From JAYPHU01 sp038127535 (GTDB lineage: Bacteria > Pseudomonadota > Alphaproteobacteria > Rhodospirillales > UBA2165), in assembly GCA_038127535.1 (NCBI GenBank), contig JAYPHU010000017.1, forward strand, positions 18,180 through 82,179: DNA of 64,000 nucleotides, written 5' to 3'. The notes under the pieces were generated by a model, which saw nothing but the letters and a program-made list of their open reading frames with translations, was not told the DNA's origin and made no database searches. A program made the position numbers and the translations under genes. This document shows, one piece after another, positions 53,716 through 62,588 of this stretch (position 1 is its first letter; each line of letters opens with the position of its first letter).

Positions 53716-55594
53716 CTTCGGCCACCTCTACACCATTCAGCCGCTCCGAGTGATAGACCGGCCATTTGCCGGCCGCCACCGCAACGAGAGAGTTCATAGG
53801 CTGGCGGAAGCGAGCCCGATAAATCCAGTAGTTGGTCAGCACCCTTTCGACAAAGATTCGGGTTTCCCGCGCTGGGATGCTCTCGATGAACAGCAGGGCG
53901 TCATCATCGTGATTCACTTTGCGGGTCCATTTGTTCAGATTGCCCGGCCCGGCGTTCCAGGCGATCACCATACGGAACAGATCGCCGCTGATGCGTTTGT
54001 CAGACAGCAGGATGTCGATATAACGCTGGCCCAAGGCTATGTTGGTTTCCGGATCAAACAGCTCGGACCGTTTGGAGCCCCTAAAGCGCCGGTCCCGTGC
54101 GACGAAGCTCGCCGTGCCGGGCATCAACTGCATGAGCCCGCGCGCTCCCCGGTGAGATTTAGCCTTGGGATTGAACCCGGATTCCTGCCGGACGATGGCC
54201 AAGATCAGTTCCCGGTCCACGGATTCATCGCCGGCGGTCTTCAGGTTCGGCGCCGGATAGGCCGTGCTGTCGTGGATTTCGGAACCTGATTGCACCAACA
54301 TGTTACCGAGCCGCATGGCGAGCGACGGCATATTGGCCCGGTCCGCCAGCGCCAGCATCGCCCGCGCCAGTTCCGGTTTGGCCGAAGAAAACACCAGCCG
54401 CAATTCCCGTTCCGCCCGCCGGTCCTCGCCGATCTGCAGCAGCGTCACTGCGCGGCGCCCACCCGGTTCGGTGGAGAGTTCGGCCACAGCCTCCTGGGCC
54501 AACGGCGGCGTAGTCCAGTCGTAATCCAGATTTCGGTCGAGCAGGTTGGCGGCGAGAATGCCGTAGAAGGTCCGCGGATGTTCGGCCGCCTGCTTCATGT
54601 ACTTGTTGAAGTCTTGGGGCCGTCTGATCTTGATGCTGGCCCGGCCCGCCCAGAACGCGCCCGCTGTTGTCAGCCACGCCGAGGTATAGTCCGACTGGGA
54701 CACCGCATGAAAATGATCCCGGGACCGGCGATACTGTTTCAGCCGCCAGGACGCCAGTGCAGCCGTCCAATGAGCTTCCGGCAGATACTTACCGGACTTC
54801 TTGGCGGCTTTCTCCGCCCAGTCCAGAGCCCATTTATCCCGGCCGGCGGCATAATAACCGGCGGCAAGCTTGGCCATGTGGCGGTCTTTTTGAACCGGAT
54901 GCAGTAGCTGATTGACCCGTTTCTTGGCGATCAGTTTTTTAAACGCCAGGGTCCAGCCCTTGCGGGAATAATAGCGGAGCCGGCGCTCGTAGCCGCGCAT
55001 CTCGCGATATTCCGCCTTGGTCAGTTTTTTGCGGGGATTATAGACGAGATAGCCAATGCGCCGCCCGTCATGGCCCGATCCACCCAATGCGTCGCCCGTG
55101 GGCTCTTGCGGCAGTTTCCAATTCTTGGGCCGGCGCTTGAACGCCAGGCGATAGATGCGGTTGGCTTCCGGATGGTCGGCGTAATTGTCCATCCAATCCT
55201 TCAATTCCGTATACTTGGAGCGGTACTTCCGCGGATGGAGATAGCGTTGCGCCAGGACATGCCCCATCAGGATACGATCCTCGAGGGAACGGATGATCTT
55301 ATCGGCGGTTTTCCACTCGCCTTCTTTCTGAAGCCGGAAAATGACCCTGTAGCGGCTGACATCGGCGGCCGACAGGATCGCCGGCAGTTCCTTGGAGGTC
55401 CAGCGCTGGGCCTTGTCGCCCGGCTGAAGGTATTTATCGAGATCGACCTTTTCCCGGTAGACCGGCTTGATGCCGGGAGTCACAAACAGCTTTGACGGCG
55501 TCTTGGCGGCAGATTTGGCGGCCGGTACGGGATCGGACCCGATCAGCAATAGGGATGCGGCGAGGACAGAGCCAAGTAAAATACGATGCGTCAT
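53699..55594 (-). CDS. Soluble lytic murein transglycosylase
   Basis: The 631-residue periplasmic enzyme cleaves the MurNAc-GlcNAc bond, forming 1,6-anhydro ends. ATG 55594 gives a signal peptide (ILLGSVLAASLLLIGSDPVPAA); the longer frame to 55744 was rejected. A helical superhelical domain (about residues 60-440) precedes the SLT domain (about 470-600) with catalytic glutamate in ILAIVRQESGFNPKAKS, GARGLMQLMPGTA, ALGQRYIDILL and IAWNAGPGNLNKW. It lies downstream of the decayed 2OG-oxygenase gene on the same strand. Confidence 0.94.
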   Translation of the reverse strand: MTHRILLGSVLAASLLLIGSDPVPAAKSAAKTPSKLFVTPGIKPVYREKVDLDKYLQPGDKAQRWTSKELPAILSAADVSRYRVIFRLQKEGEWKTADKIIRSLEDRILMGHVLAQRYLHPRKYRSKYTELKDWMDNYADHPEANRIYRLAFKRRPKNWKLPQEPTGDALGGSGHDGRRIGYLVYNPRKKLTKAEYREMRGYERRLRYYSRKGWTLAFKKLIAKKRVNQLLHPVQKDRHMAKLAAGYYAAGRDKWALDWAEKAAKKSGKYLPEAHWTAALASWRLKQYRRSRDHFHAVSQSDYTSAWLTTAGAFWAGRASIKIRRPQDFNKYMKQAAEHPRTFYGILAANLLDRNLDYDWTTPPLAQEAVAELSTEPGGRRAVTLLQIGEDRRAERELRLVFSSAKPELARAMLALADRANMPSLAMRLGNMLVQSGSEIHDSTAYPAPNLKTAGDESVDRELILAIVRQESGFNPKAKSHRGARGLMQLMPGTASFVARDRRFRGSKRSELFDPETNIALGQRYIDILLSDKRISGDLFRMVIAWNAGPGNLNKWTRKVNHDDDALLFIESIPARETRIFVERVLTNYWIYRARFRQPMNSLVAVAAGKWPVYHSERLNGVEVAEDGKEK

Positions 55595-55777
55595 GGGATC
55601 TATGCGGGGATGCAGGTCCTCAAAAGCCCAAAGTGTTAATTTTCTCACGCCACCCAGATTTCGCGAAGCATACGGGAACCGCAGAATCCAGGCAATAGGG
55701 GCGTGGAAAACCGATACTACGCTCATCCAGGGTCGTATTGACACAGATTTAACGAAAATCTACCGGAAATCAGGCGT

Positions 55778-56106
55778 TCAAACCTCGGGCGGCTGCAGGA
55801 ACCAGCCGGTCAGGATGTATTTCTGACCGGAAATGGTCGGGCAGCCCCTGTGCGCATGGGTCCATTCCGGCGGCCAAATGATGGTCTTGCCGGCTTCTCC
55901 AAATCAACCGGTTCAATCGACATATCCGCGCTCTTTTTGATCTGTTCGTCGATCTCCCCCGTGCCGACGGAGCCTGCCTTGTGCAAATAACTATGAGACT
56001 TGTGAAATTCGATCAATTTCTCGCACAATTCAGGGGAAAGAGCGGACCATACACTCATAAAATGGGCGTTATCCGGCGTACTCAGTTCTATTCGTTTATC
56101 TTTCAT
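55778..56106 (-). pseudogene. 2OG-Fe(II) oxygenase (prolyl hydroxylase-like) with internal deletion and frameshift
   Basis: ATG 56106 opens a family-like N-terminus (SALSPELCEKLIEFHKSHSY, then KKSADMSIEPVDLE). Near 55890-55900 the reading frame changes, and the other frame gives a normal C-terminus (GKTIIWPPEWTHAHRG, then ISGQKYILTGWFLQPPEV) ending with TGA at 55778-55780. Between them about 100 residues, including the H-x-D iron ligands, are absent. An iron site therefore cannot form. It starts 26 bases after the end of the broken TPR gene and was probably its operon partner. Confidence 0.82.
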
Positions 56107-56132
56107 CTGATCGGCTCCTCACGCTGTTATTC

Positions 56133-56807
56133 TTAGCGCCAATTCTTGTAAACGCGAGGAGGATCATCATCCTCGGCGGACAATTCGACGACCCCTCTTT
56201 TATGCCCAACCAACGTAAAATCCGACCCCCCCCTCGGCATACATTTCCAGAAATTGTGAGGCGAGGCCTGTGTAATCCAGTGCCTCCTCTTGCCGCCCCG
56301 CGATACCCAAAACGACGGCCAGATCACGCGCGATGTCGAGATCTTCGGGATCAAGCTTGGCGGCCTCTTCCAGGCTGGTGAGCGCCTGATCATGATAGAG
56401 TTTCTCTTTCAGCAACTCACCCAGGCGGTGATGCACTTTGGCCTGAAACGGATCAAGCATGACGGAGCGCTTGCAGGCAAAGATCGCCTCTTCCCCGCGG
56501 TCCATCTCCCGCAAACATTCTCCCAGTTCGAAGTGGGCTTCCGGAAGCTCTCTTTCCAGCGCCAGCGCCTTTTCGAGATAACCAAGCGCCACGGCCCATT
56601 GCTTTGAATCGTTAAAAAGTTTGCCGAGATTGACCAAGCCGTCCAGAGAATTGGGATCTAGGGACAGCGCCTTCTCGAAAATCGCCTAAGCCGCACCTTT
56701 TTGGCCGCTACCCTAATACATCTGACCCAGAGCAATATGCCCCTCGATGAAGTCCGGCTTCGCGTCGATCGATTTCTCTAGACAGGCTTTGGCGGGCTGG
56801 AACTCAC
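56133..56807 (-). pseudogene. TPR protein with two in-frame TAG codons and a G8 frameshift; 5' part in gap
   Basis: Reading from the gap, one frame gives TPR sequence (ACLEKSIDAKPDFIEGHIAL) that passes TAG at 56713-56715 and TAG at 56686-56688, written as GQMY, stop, GSGQKGAA, stop, AIFEKALSLDPNS. It then continues as clean TPR repeats (LGYLEKALALERELPEAHF, LEEAAKLDPEDLDIARDL). At an 8-base G tract (56226-56233) the frame shifts: the first frame soon stops at 56200, while the next frame gives a family-like tail (SDFTLVGHKRGVVELSAEDD) ending at 56133. Both TAG sites fit glutamine in the TPR pattern. The N gap hides the N-terminus. Confidence 0.8.
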
Positions 56808-56907
56808 NNNNNNNNNNNNNNNNNNNNNNNNNNNNNNNNNNNNNNNNNNNNNNNNNNNNNNNNNNNNNNNNNNNNNNNNNNNNNNNNNNNNNNNNNNNNN
56901 NNNNNNN
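56808..56907. other. Assembly gap, 100 N
   Basis: Exactly 100 N, the conventional size for a scaffold gap of unknown length. It falls inside the broken TPR gene, whose repeats may have stopped the assembly, and ends 4 bases before the uracil-DNA glycosylase stop. The true distance between these genes is not known. Confidence 0.99.
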
Positions 56908-56910
56908 CCG

Positions 56911-57738
56911 TCAGCCGGCATTCAGCTTGTTTTTGACGGCCAGCAAATCCTGCCAGGCATCCTTCTTGGCCGACGGCGATCGGAGGAGATACGCGGGATG
57001 CAGAAACGGCATGACATTGATGGGAGTGGCCAGGTTCTTGGACTGATAGATTTGCCATTTTCCCCGCAGCTTGGTGATCCCCTGCTGCACGCCCAGCAGT
57101 GTCTTAGCCGCCAGACCGCCGAGCGGAATGAGAATGTCGGGATCAACCAATTCAATATGCCGTTCGACAAACGGCAGACACAGCGCGATCTCGTTGGTGG
57201 TCGGGTTGCGGTTCCCGGGCGGCCGCCAAAATACGATATTGGTAATGTAGAAACTGGTCCGGTCCAAACCGATGGACGCCGCCATCTTATCCAAGAGCTG
57301 GCCGCTGGGGCCTACAAAAGGTTTGCCCTGCCGGTCTTCATCAGCGCCGGGCGCTTCGCCCACAAACATCACTTTAGCCGTCGGGTTGCCGTCGGAAAAC
57401 ACGGTGTTGGTCGCGGTTTTCTTCAAGGCGCATTCGTCGAAGCCCCGGACGGCAGCCTCCAGCTCCTCGACCGATCCACAAACTGCGGCCAGGTCCCAAG
57501 CGCTTTGCACGCCTGGGACCTCGGTCTGAGGCGCCGGCGCCGAGGCCTTCTCGGGACGAGTTTCTATCCGCCGGGCAGCCCGACCGGCAGGCTGCCTTTC
57601 CGCAGCTTCCTCTGTCTCCACCACCGCCGCAACGCCGGCTTCCGCGAGCCGATTGACCGGATCCTCGCCGACGCATTCGTCGATCCCGGCTTCCAGTTGC
57701 CAAACCAGGGCTTCGCGGGCATTCTGAACATCTGTCAT
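56911..57738 (-). CDS. Uracil-DNA glycosylase, family 4/5 type
   Basis: The enzyme removes uracil from DNA to begin base-excision repair. The 275 residues have an Ala/Glu/Arg-rich N-terminal extension (about 1-80) before the glycosylase domain: motif A FVGEAPGADEDRQGKPFVG, YITNIVFWRPPGNRNPTT, LGGLAAKTLLG and the late FLHPAYLLRSP. FDECALKKTATNTVF holds one of the cluster-region cysteines. It is divergent from the ETF-QO gene. It would counter the C-to-U change that is one possible source of the nonsense codons in this window. Confidence 0.93.
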   Translation of the reverse strand: MTDVQNAREALVWQLEAGIDECVGEDPVNRLAEAGVAAVVETEEAAERQPAGRAARRIETRPEKASAPAPQTEVPGVQSAWDLAAVCGSVEELEAAVRGFDECALKKTATNTVFSDGNPTAKVMFVGEAPGADEDRQGKPFVGPSGQLLDKMAASIGLDRTSFYITNIVFWRPPGNRNPTTNEIALCLPFVERHIELVDPDILIPLGGLAAKTLLGVQQGITKLRGKWQIYQSKNLATPINVMPFLHPAYLLRSPSAKKDAWQDLLAVKNKLNAG

Positions 57739-57799
57739 AGGCCCAGTTTAGCAGCCGGGCCAAGGGAACGCACCTAGAGAACGAAGTGAGGAATTGGCG

Positions 57800-59431
57800 G
57801 TGAGCGAACGGGAATCAATGGAGTTCGATGTGGTGATTGTCGGCGCGGGGCCGTCCGGCCTGTCCGCCGCGATCCGCCTAAAGAAATTGTCGGAAGAAGC
57901 GGGCACTAAACTTAATGTATGCGTGGTCGAGAAAGGCTCGGAAGTGGGCGCGCATATATTGTCTGGCGCCGTATTGGAGCCTCGCACCCTGAACGAACTC
58001 ATCCCCGATTGGCAGGATCGTGGCGCGCCATTGAACACGCCGGCGGGCGAGGACCGGTTCCTCTATCTGACGGCAACCGGCTCGATCAGCCTGCCCACGC
58101 CGCCGCAGATGAAGAACCACGGCAATTACATTATCAGCCTCGGGAACTTCTGCCGCTGGCTGGCCGAACAAGCCGAAGCAATGGGCGTCGAAATCTACCC
58201 CGGATTCGCCGCCGCCGAGGTCCTGTATCACGACGATGGCCGGGTCAAAGGCATCGCCACCGGGGACATGGGCATCGGCAAAGACGGCCAGCCCACCGAC
58301 ATGCACGAACCGGGAGTCGAACTGCACGCCGCCTATACCTTGTTCGGCGAGGGCTGCCACGGCTCTCTCTCCAAGGGGCTCATTGAAAAGTTTGGTCTCA
58401 ACGCCGACGCCGATCCTCAGACCTACGCCATCGGCATCAAGGAACTGTGGGAGGTAAAGCCGGAAAACCACAAACAGGGCACGATAGTCCACACCGTCGG
58501 CTGGCCGTTGAGTGCCGACACCTATGGCGGCTCGTTCCTGTATCATCTGGAAGATAACCAAGTCGCCTTGGGTTTCGTGATCGGGCTCGACTACAAGAAC
58601 CCCTACTTGAGCCCCTTCGATGAAATGCAGCGCTACAAGACCCACCCGGCGATCCGCCCGGTACTGGAAGACGGCCGGCGAATCTCCTATGGCGCCCGGG
58701 CACTGGTGGAGGGCGGGTTCCAATCCCTGCCCAAACTGACCTTCCCCGGCGGCGCGTTGATCGGCGATTCCGCCGGCTTCCTCAACGTGCCCAAAATCAA
58801 AGGCACCCATACCGCCATGAAATCCGGCATGACGGCAGCCGAAGCCGCGTTCGAGGCGTTGCAGTCAGAAGAGCGCGCGCCGGAGCTCACCGATTACCCG
58901 GCAACGCTCAAGACCAGCTGGCTCTGGAAAGAGTTGCGCAAGGTGCGCAATATCCGGCCGTCCTTCCGTTGGGGGCTGTGGGGTGGAATCCTCTATTCCG
59001 GGATCGACACCTATTTGTTCAGCGGCAATGCGCCTTGGACCCTTCGCCACCATGCCGATCATGAACAACTCCAGAAAGCGTCGAAGGCCAAACCCATCGA
59101 CTATCCGAAGCCGGATGGAGAGATCACCTTCGACAAACTGTCATCGGTCTTTCTCTCCAACACCAATCACGAGGAAAATCAGCCGGCGCATCTCACCCTG
59201 AAAGACGATAACGTGCCGCTCTCAGTCAATCTGGCCGAGTATGCGGGACCGGAAGCCCGGTTCTGCCCGGCCGGCGTCTATGAATTTATCGAGGAAGGCG
59301 GAGAAACCAAATTCCAGATCAACGCGCAGAATTGTGTCCACTGCAAAACCTGCGACATCAAGGACCCGACCCAGAATATAAACTGGGTGGTGCCGGAAGG
59401 AGGCGGCGGCCCCAACTATCCGAATATGTAA
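57800..59431 (+). CDS. Electron transfer flavoprotein-ubiquinone oxidoreductase
   Basis: ETF-QO accepts electrons from ETF and reduces ubiquinone at the inner membrane. The FAD motif FDVVIVGAGPSGLSAAIRL is at the N-terminus. GSEVGAHILSGAVLEPR, GDSAGFLNVPKIKGTHTAMKSG and the C-terminal 4Fe-4S cysteines (ARFCPAGVYEF, NCVHCKTCDIKDPTQNINW) are intact. The start GTG 57800 lies 9 bases after GAGG and gives 543 residues; TTG 57794 is too close to that site. The partner genes etfBA are at 42.9-44.6 kb. Confidence 0.96.
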   Translation: MSERESMEFDVVIVGAGPSGLSAAIRLKKLSEEAGTKLNVCVVEKGSEVGAHILSGAVLEPRTLNELIPDWQDRGAPLNTPAGEDRFLYLTATGSISLPTPPQMKNHGNYIISLGNFCRWLAEQAEAMGVEIYPGFAAAEVLYHDDGRVKGIATGDMGIGKDGQPTDMHEPGVELHAAYTLFGEGCHGSLSKGLIEKFGLNADADPQTYAIGIKELWEVKPENHKQGTIVHTVGWPLSADTYGGSFLYHLEDNQVALGFVIGLDYKNPYLSPFDEMQRYKTHPAIRPVLEDGRRISYGARALVEGGFQSLPKLTFPGGALIGDSAGFLNVPKIKGTHTAMKSGMTAAEAAFEALQSEERAPELTDYPATLKTSWLWKELRKVRNIRPSFRWGLWGGILYSGIDTYLFSGNAPWTLRHHADHEQLQKASKAKPIDYPKPDGEITFDKLSSVFLSNTNHEENQPAHLTLKDDNVPLSVNLAEYAGPEARFCPAGVYEFIEEGGETKFQINAQNCVHCKTCDIKDPTQNINWVVPEGGGGPNYPNM

Positions 59432-59554
59432 TCCTGAAAATACAAATATCAGCCTGCTCGTTAGGGGGAAACAGTGGAGGCCCTGGTCGGTCCAATGCCG
59501 GATTATCCGGCCGTCCCGTGAGGAAAGTGTGACCGGATCCGAGAGTTTTGCCGT

Positions 59555-59583
59555 TTGTGGAAAACCGCCGCTGCCGCTAGAAT
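59555..59583 (+). promoter_or_regulatory. Probable promoter of the TPR-ispE operon
   Basis: TTGTGG (59555-59560), a 17-base spacer and TAGAAT (59578-59583, five of six consensus bases) lie about 45 bases before ATG 59629. The rest of the 197-base spacer after the ETF-QO gene holds nothing I can identify. Confidence 0.5.
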
Positions 59584-59628
59584 TGCGGGAAACAGTGGTT
59601 CACCAATTCCGCCGAGATTTTCGACCAT

Positions 59629-61326
59629 ATGCCTCAAAAATCACTCTCCAAGCTGGTTCTCGGCCTAGGCCTCGTTATCGGACTCCTGCTGGCGCACTCC
59701 CAGCCGTGTTTTGCCGCCAATGAAAAAATTGCTAAAACGCCGCTGAAGTTCGGCGAATATTTGGCCGGCCGGCATGCGCAATTCATTCAGGACCCGACCT
59801 CCGCGATCAAATATTACCGAGAAAACCTTCGCGCCAATCCCAATAATTTGGAGGTGCAGACCCAGCTCTTCACCATTCTTCTAGCTGAAGGCCGGATCAA
59901 GGAAGCGCTCAGCCTGGCGGTGACACTGGATAAGACCAACGCGGCCGTCCGGGATATCGTTGAGACCACGTTGATCGTCCAAAATGTCCGGATCGGCAAC
60001 TTTACCGCGGCCGCAAACCGCGTCGCCGGCTTCCCGGAAGAAGGGTTGGGAACATTGTCCCTCCCGCTGATCAAAGCCTGGGTCCTGGCCGGCGAGAAAA
60101 AGTATGCGGAAGCCGGCAAAGCCCTGGACGAACGCAACAGCAATCCGGGCATGGCGGTTCTGCTGGGCCCCCACATCGCCCTGATCTACGAAATATCAGG
60201 CGACCGCAAGAAAGCGGAAGAGGCTTATCAAAGCGCGATCAAAGCGCGAGGCGGGGCCGGGCTGCGTCTCTCGCAGTTGCTGGGCGAATTTTACGAGCGG
60301 GCCGGCGAGAACGAAAAGGCGAAGAAGGTTTATCAGGACTACCTGAAAACCAGTCCGCAATCGGTGCTGATGGACTCCGCGCTTGACCGGATCGCCGGCA
60401 GGAAATCCGCGCCCCTGCCCAAATTCGACGCCAAGTTCGGCATGGCGGAGGCTATGTTCAGCCTATCCCGTTCGATCCAGCGGCAAAGCCCTTTCGAGGC
60501 GCTGATCTTTTCCAACCTGGCGCTCTATCTCCAGCCGAACTTCGGTTTGGTGAAGTTCTTAGTGGCGGACAATTTCTACGGTGAGAGCCGCTACAAGGAA
60601 GCCCTAAAGGTTCAGCAATCTCTGGCCAAGGACCCGACCTTTGGATGGTCGGCCCGGCTTCGGCAGTCCCGGACTTTGTACGCCCTCGACCGGCTGGATG
60701 ACGCGGTCAAGTTGTTGCGGTCAATGGCCAATGAGGAGAAATCCCGGATCGATGCACTGGTCCAGATGGGCGAACTGTACCGGTCCAAGCAAAACTATAA
60801 AGATGCCGCCGCCGCATTTGAGGAAGCCAAGAAGCGGATCACAAAGTTTGAACCCCATCATTGGCAGCTTTTGTTCTGGAACGGCGCCGCCCATGAACGG
60901 CTGAAGAAATGGCCGCAGGCGGAGAGAGACTTTCTGAAGGCCCTGGAACTCAACCCCAATGAGCCCCGGGTCCTGAATTACCTGGGCTATTCCTGGGTAG
61001 AACAGGGCAAGAATATGGATCGCGCCCGCAAGATGATTGAATCGGCCGTCAAACAGCAGCCCCGCGCCGGCTATATCGTCGATAGTCTCGGCTGGGTGCT
61101 CTATCGCATGGGCGATATGAAAGGCGCGGTGAAGAATTTGGAACGTGCGGTTCTCCTGACCCCCCATGATCCGACCATCAACGATCATCTGGGCGACGCC
61201 TATTGGCGGGTGAACCGCAAGATCGAAGCCCGGTTCCAGTGGGAACGCGCGCTGACCCTGGACCCTGAGAAAGATCAAATCCCGATCATCAAGAAAAAGC
61301 TGAAGGAAGGGCTGCCGAACTCGTAA
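59629..61326 (+). CDS. Exported TPR-repeat protein
   Basis: The 565-residue protein has a signal peptide (LVLGLGLVIGLLLAHSQPCFAA) and TPR repeats over most of its length, for example YYRENLRANPNNLEVQTQL, GDRKKAEEAYQSAIKARGG, WPQAERDFLKALELNPNEPR, GYIVDSLGWVLYRMGDMKGA and WERALTLDPEKDQI. The last five repeats are the most regular. It is predicted periplasmic and is a protein-binding scaffold of unknown partner. It precedes ispE by 21 bases, a frequent alphaproteobacterial neighbour pair. Confidence 0.9.
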   Translation: MPQKSLSKLVLGLGLVIGLLLAHSQPCFAANEKIAKTPLKFGEYLAGRHAQFIQDPTSAIKYYRENLRANPNNLEVQTQLFTILLAEGRIKEALSLAVTLDKTNAAVRDIVETTLIVQNVRIGNFTAAANRVAGFPEEGLGTLSLPLIKAWVLAGEKKYAEAGKALDERNSNPGMAVLLGPHIALIYEISGDRKKAEEAYQSAIKARGGAGLRLSQLLGEFYERAGENEKAKKVYQDYLKTSPQSVLMDSALDRIAGRKSAPLPKFDAKFGMAEAMFSLSRSIQRQSPFEALIFSNLALYLQPNFGLVKFLVADNFYGESRYKEALKVQQSLAKDPTFGWSARLRQSRTLYALDRLDDAVKLLRSMANEEKSRIDALVQMGELYRSKQNYKDAAAAFEEAKKRITKFEPHHWQLLFWNGAAHERLKKWPQAERDFLKALELNPNEPRVLNYLGYSWVEQGKNMDRARKMIESAVKQQPRAGYIVDSLGWVLYRMGDMKGAVKNLERAVLLTPHDPTINDHLGDAYWRVNRKIEARFQWERALTLDPEKDQIPIIKKKLKEGLPNS

Positions 61327-61347
61327 TCGGCGCGCTGGTATTGGACC

Positions 61348-62211
61348 GTGTCCTCCTCGCTTCGTCTCGACGCCCCCGCCAAAATCAATCTGTATCTCCA
61401 TGTCTTGGGCAAACGGCCTGACGGCTATCACGAGCTCGACTCTTTGATCGTCTTCGCAGGCGTGGGCGATGTCCTGACCATCGAGCCGGGCGGCTTTCTG
61501 GAGCTCATCATCGACGGCCCGTTCGGAGACGATCTGACGGCGGACGAAGACAATCTGGTGATGAAAGCGGCCAGGCTGTTGGCTGACGAGGCGGAGATTG
61601 AGCCCCGCGCTCATATCACGCTGACCAAGAACCTGCCCGTGGCGTCGGGCATCGGCGGCGGCTCGGCGGACGCGGCGGCTATACTTAAGGGCCTCTGCGA
61701 ACTGTGGCAACTGTCGCCGCCGCCCGATCTGCTGACCGCCAAGGCGCTGGCGCTCGGCGCAGATGTGCCCATTTGCCTGGAGAGCCGGCCCGCCTATATC
61801 AGTGGCGTGGGCGAGGTGATTGAGCCTGCGTCCGGCCTGCCGGCCGCCCATCTGGTGCTGGCTAATCCGATGGTCGCCGTGCCGACGCCGCAGGTGTTTG
61901 CCGCCCGGGAGGGAACGTTCTCTCAGGCGGACCGGCTGGAGCAAATGCCGGCGACTGTGGATGACTTGGCAACGGCGCTCGCCTCCCGACGCAATGATCT
62001 GACCGAGACGGTGATCCAAACCGCACCGGTCGTCAGCGGGGTGCTGAATGCGCTGGAAGAGTTGGACGGTACGTTGATCTCACGACTGTCGGGCAGCGGG
62101 GCGACCTGCTTTGCTCTGTTTGCCGATCAGGCGCTGGCGGACGCGGGAGCTCAAACCCTCCGCCGGGATCACCCCGATTGGTGGGTTACTGCGGCACCTC
62201 TGCTGACATAA
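61348..62211 (+). CDS. ispE: 4-diphosphocytidyl-2-C-methyl-D-erythritol kinase
   Basis: IspE phosphorylates CDP-methylerythritol in the MEP isoprenoid pathway. GHMP-kinase motifs are APAKINLYLHVLGKRPDGYHEL, the ATP loop LPVASGIGGGSADAAA and the late LSGSGATCFALF. The 287 residues from GTG 61348 are normal in length; no ATG is closer. The gene ends 81 bases before tRNA-Gln. Confidence 0.95.
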   Translation: MSSSLRLDAPAKINLYLHVLGKRPDGYHELDSLIVFAGVGDVLTIEPGGFLELIIDGPFGDDLTADEDNLVMKAARLLADEAEIEPRAHITLTKNLPVASGIGGGSADAAAILKGLCELWQLSPPPDLLTAKALALGADVPICLESRPAYISGVGEVIEPASGLPAAHLVLANPMVAVPTPQVFAAREGTFSQADRLEQMPATVDDLATALASRRNDLTETVIQTAPVVSGVLNALEELDGTLISRLSGSGATCFALFADQALADAGAQTLRRDHPDWWVTAAPLLT

Positions 62212-62292
62212 TCCTATCCCGGCTAAAAGGTTGCCGATCCGGGCAAATCTGAATACATTGCGCGCCATCCCGGCGACGGGAGACCACGGCAA

Positions 62293-62369
62293 TGGGGCGT
62301 AGCCAAGCGGCCTAAGGCACCGGTTTTTGGTACCGGCATTCGGAGGTTCGAATCCTCCCGCCCCAGCCA
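62293..62369 (+). tRNA. tRNA-Gln (anticodon TTG)
   Basis: A full cloverleaf folds: acceptor TGGGGCG/CGCCCCA, D-stem GCC/GGC, anticodon stem CCGGT/ACCGG with loop TTTTGGT, variable CATTC, T-stem GGAGG/CCTCC with TTCGAAT. The loop gives anticodon TTG, glutamine, with G at position 37. The 3' GCCA is encoded. An intrinsic terminator follows within 10 bases. Confidence 0.96.
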
Positions 62370-62414
62370 TGAAAAAGGGGTCCTTCGGGACCCCATTTTT
62401 TATGACCTGTGGTA
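62351..62414 (+). repeat. Direct repeat copy 1: tRNA-Gln 3' end plus terminator
   Basis: This 64-base segment holds the last 19 bases of the tRNA, its terminator and 13 bases beyond. It matches 62497-62560 in 57 of 64 aligned positions without gaps. Confidence 0.85.
62372..62401 (+). terminator. Intrinsic terminator of tRNA-Gln
   Basis: GGGGTCC (62377-62383), loop TTCG and GGACCCC (62388-62394) are preceded by five A and followed by A and six T. Confidence 0.93.
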
Positions 62415-62496
62415 TGGAGAGATGACCCTTGTTCAAGCCCAAGAAGGATGACACACCGTCATCCGACGCAGGGCCAGCGAAGCCGAAAGCGCAGCT

Positions 62497-62560
62497 AATC
62501 CTTCCGCCCCAGCTACGAAAAAGGGGTCCTTGGGGACCCCATTTTTTATGGCTTGAGGTA
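62497..62560 (+). repeat. Direct repeat copy 2: tRNA 3'-end remnant plus terminator
   Basis: The copy begins with AATCCTTCCGCCCCAGC, a mutated tRNA 3' end, then repeats the terminator hairpin. The start-to-start distance from copy 1 is 146 bases. The sequence upstream of it does not fold as a second tRNA. Confidence 0.85.
62518..62547 (+). terminator. Duplicated terminator hairpin
   Basis: GGGGTCC (62523-62529), loop TTGG and GGACCCC (62534-62540), with flanking A and T runs, are the second copy of the tRNA-Gln terminator. Confidence 0.85.
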
Positions 62561-62588
62561 AGGTGTTGGGTGAAAGTAAGAAACCTGA

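Noticed and set aside
55595..55777. Extension of the lytic transglycosylase start to 55744
   Set aside because: The added 50 residues precede a clear signal peptide at 55594 and show no family likeness.
62403..62588. Second full tRNA gene at the duplicated 3' end
   Set aside because: The bases upstream of the second copy do not form acceptor, D or anticodon stems.
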